Positions 41,631 through 41,787 of a DNA stretch of 41,787 bases are shown in pieces (the first letter of the stretch is position 1; each line of letters opens with the position of its first letter). The notes under the pieces are model-generated. The model was not told where the DNA came from. It searched no databases and saw nothing but the letters and a program-made list of their open reading frames with translations. A program made the position numbers and the translations under genes. Source of the stretch: Acidobacteriota bacterium (lineage in GTDB: Bacteria > Acidobacteriota > Terriglobia > Terriglobales > Acidobacteriaceae); assembly GCA_003225175.1 (NCBI GenBank), contig QIBA01000072.1:1-41787 (forward strand), given 5' to 3'.

Positions 41631-41787
41631 ATGAGCATACCGCGGTTACTCACGGATCTGATGCAACTGCTGTTCGATATGGCAGTTCCCGGCGCGATGT
41701 GCACGATTGTGCTCGCCGGGCTCGCTCTACGGCAGGAGAGTGGAGTCAATTTTGAGGTCGGCGGGCGTTTTCAGAGGTGGATGTTGT
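41631..41787 (+). CDS. Start of a hydrophobic protein, probably the next secretion subunit (partial)
   Basis: A frame opens at ATG 41631, 25 bp after the pilin stop, and runs off the window. The 52 visible residues (SIPRLLTDLMQLLFDMAVPGAMCTIVLAGLALRQESG) contain one membrane helix. The position after a pilin suggests a TrbD/VirB3- or TrbL/VirB6-type protein, but the part seen does not decide. AAGGA lies 12 nt upstream, a little far. Confidence 0.6.
   Translation, partial: MSIPRLLTDLMQLLFDMAVPGAMCTIVLAGLALRQESGVNFEVGGRFQRWML

Noticed and set aside
1-41787. CRISPR array or restriction/defence island
   Set aside because: No regularly spaced direct repeats and no nuclease, methylase or Cas-like protein were found.

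Overview
The window looks like a chromosomal segment of an Acidobacteriota (class Terriglobia/Acidobacteriia-like) genome. The strongest markers are an acidobacterial duplicated orphan permease (ADOP family, 37191-39617), a secreted VWFA-related protein of the type common in that phylum (17148-18083), a divergent Hfq, frequent GTG/TTG starts, and intergenic DNA full of degenerate hairpin repeats. The assignment is from protein character only.

Positions 1 to about 28,800 are core chromosome: translation and RNA genes (infC partial, mtaB, rpsU, hisS, alaS, glyQ, glyS, hfq), signalling (single-domain response regulator, REC-PP2C phosphatase, a 1199-residue multi-PAS hybrid histidine kinase, a GAF-ANTAR protein), metabolism (gamma carbonic anhydrase-like protein, DJ-1/PfpI protein, MoaD-MoaE fusion, SuhB-like phosphatase, an aconitase-superfamily hydro-lyase with its swivel domain at the N-terminus, a 7Fe ferredoxin), cell shape (MreB-like) and repair (RecO). 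Operons are short. Tight couplings are moaDE-vwa, hfq-suhB and glyQ-glyS. hisS and alaS converge with three bases between their stop codons.

At 29,063-29,140 lies tRNA-Glu(TTC). From there to the window end the content is accessory. An integrase gene ends 8 bp after the tRNA and is preceded, in the same operon, by a small excisionase-like HTH gene. The integrase has lost the block that carries the first catalytic arginine. Divergent from this pair is a tightly overlapping operon: MoxR-type AAA+ ATPase, VirB1-like lytic transglycosylase, VirB9/TrbG-like protein, VirB10/TrbI-like protein. A VirB2/TrbC-like pilin and a further membrane protein appear only at 41,234 and beyond. This reads as an integrative element or its remnant carrying a type IV secretion system.

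Between the two parts of the secretion cluster (about 34,550-41,200) sits cargo: a TetR repressor with a divergent MFS exporter and two clear palindromic operators between them, an ADOP permease, a glyoxalase-fold pseudogene tail and a CPBP-family membrane protease. Imperfect 26-bp direct repeats at 36,772 and 40,736 bracket part of this cargo. The right end of the element, any attR and the rest of the secretion system lie outside the window.

The best candidates for something undescribed are the secretion operon led by a MoxR ATPase, the integrase with an excised active-site block, the structured spacer between Shine-Dalgarno and start codon of the carbonic anhydrase-like gene, three apparently leaderless promoters with identical spacing, and a family of nested palindromic intergenic elements.
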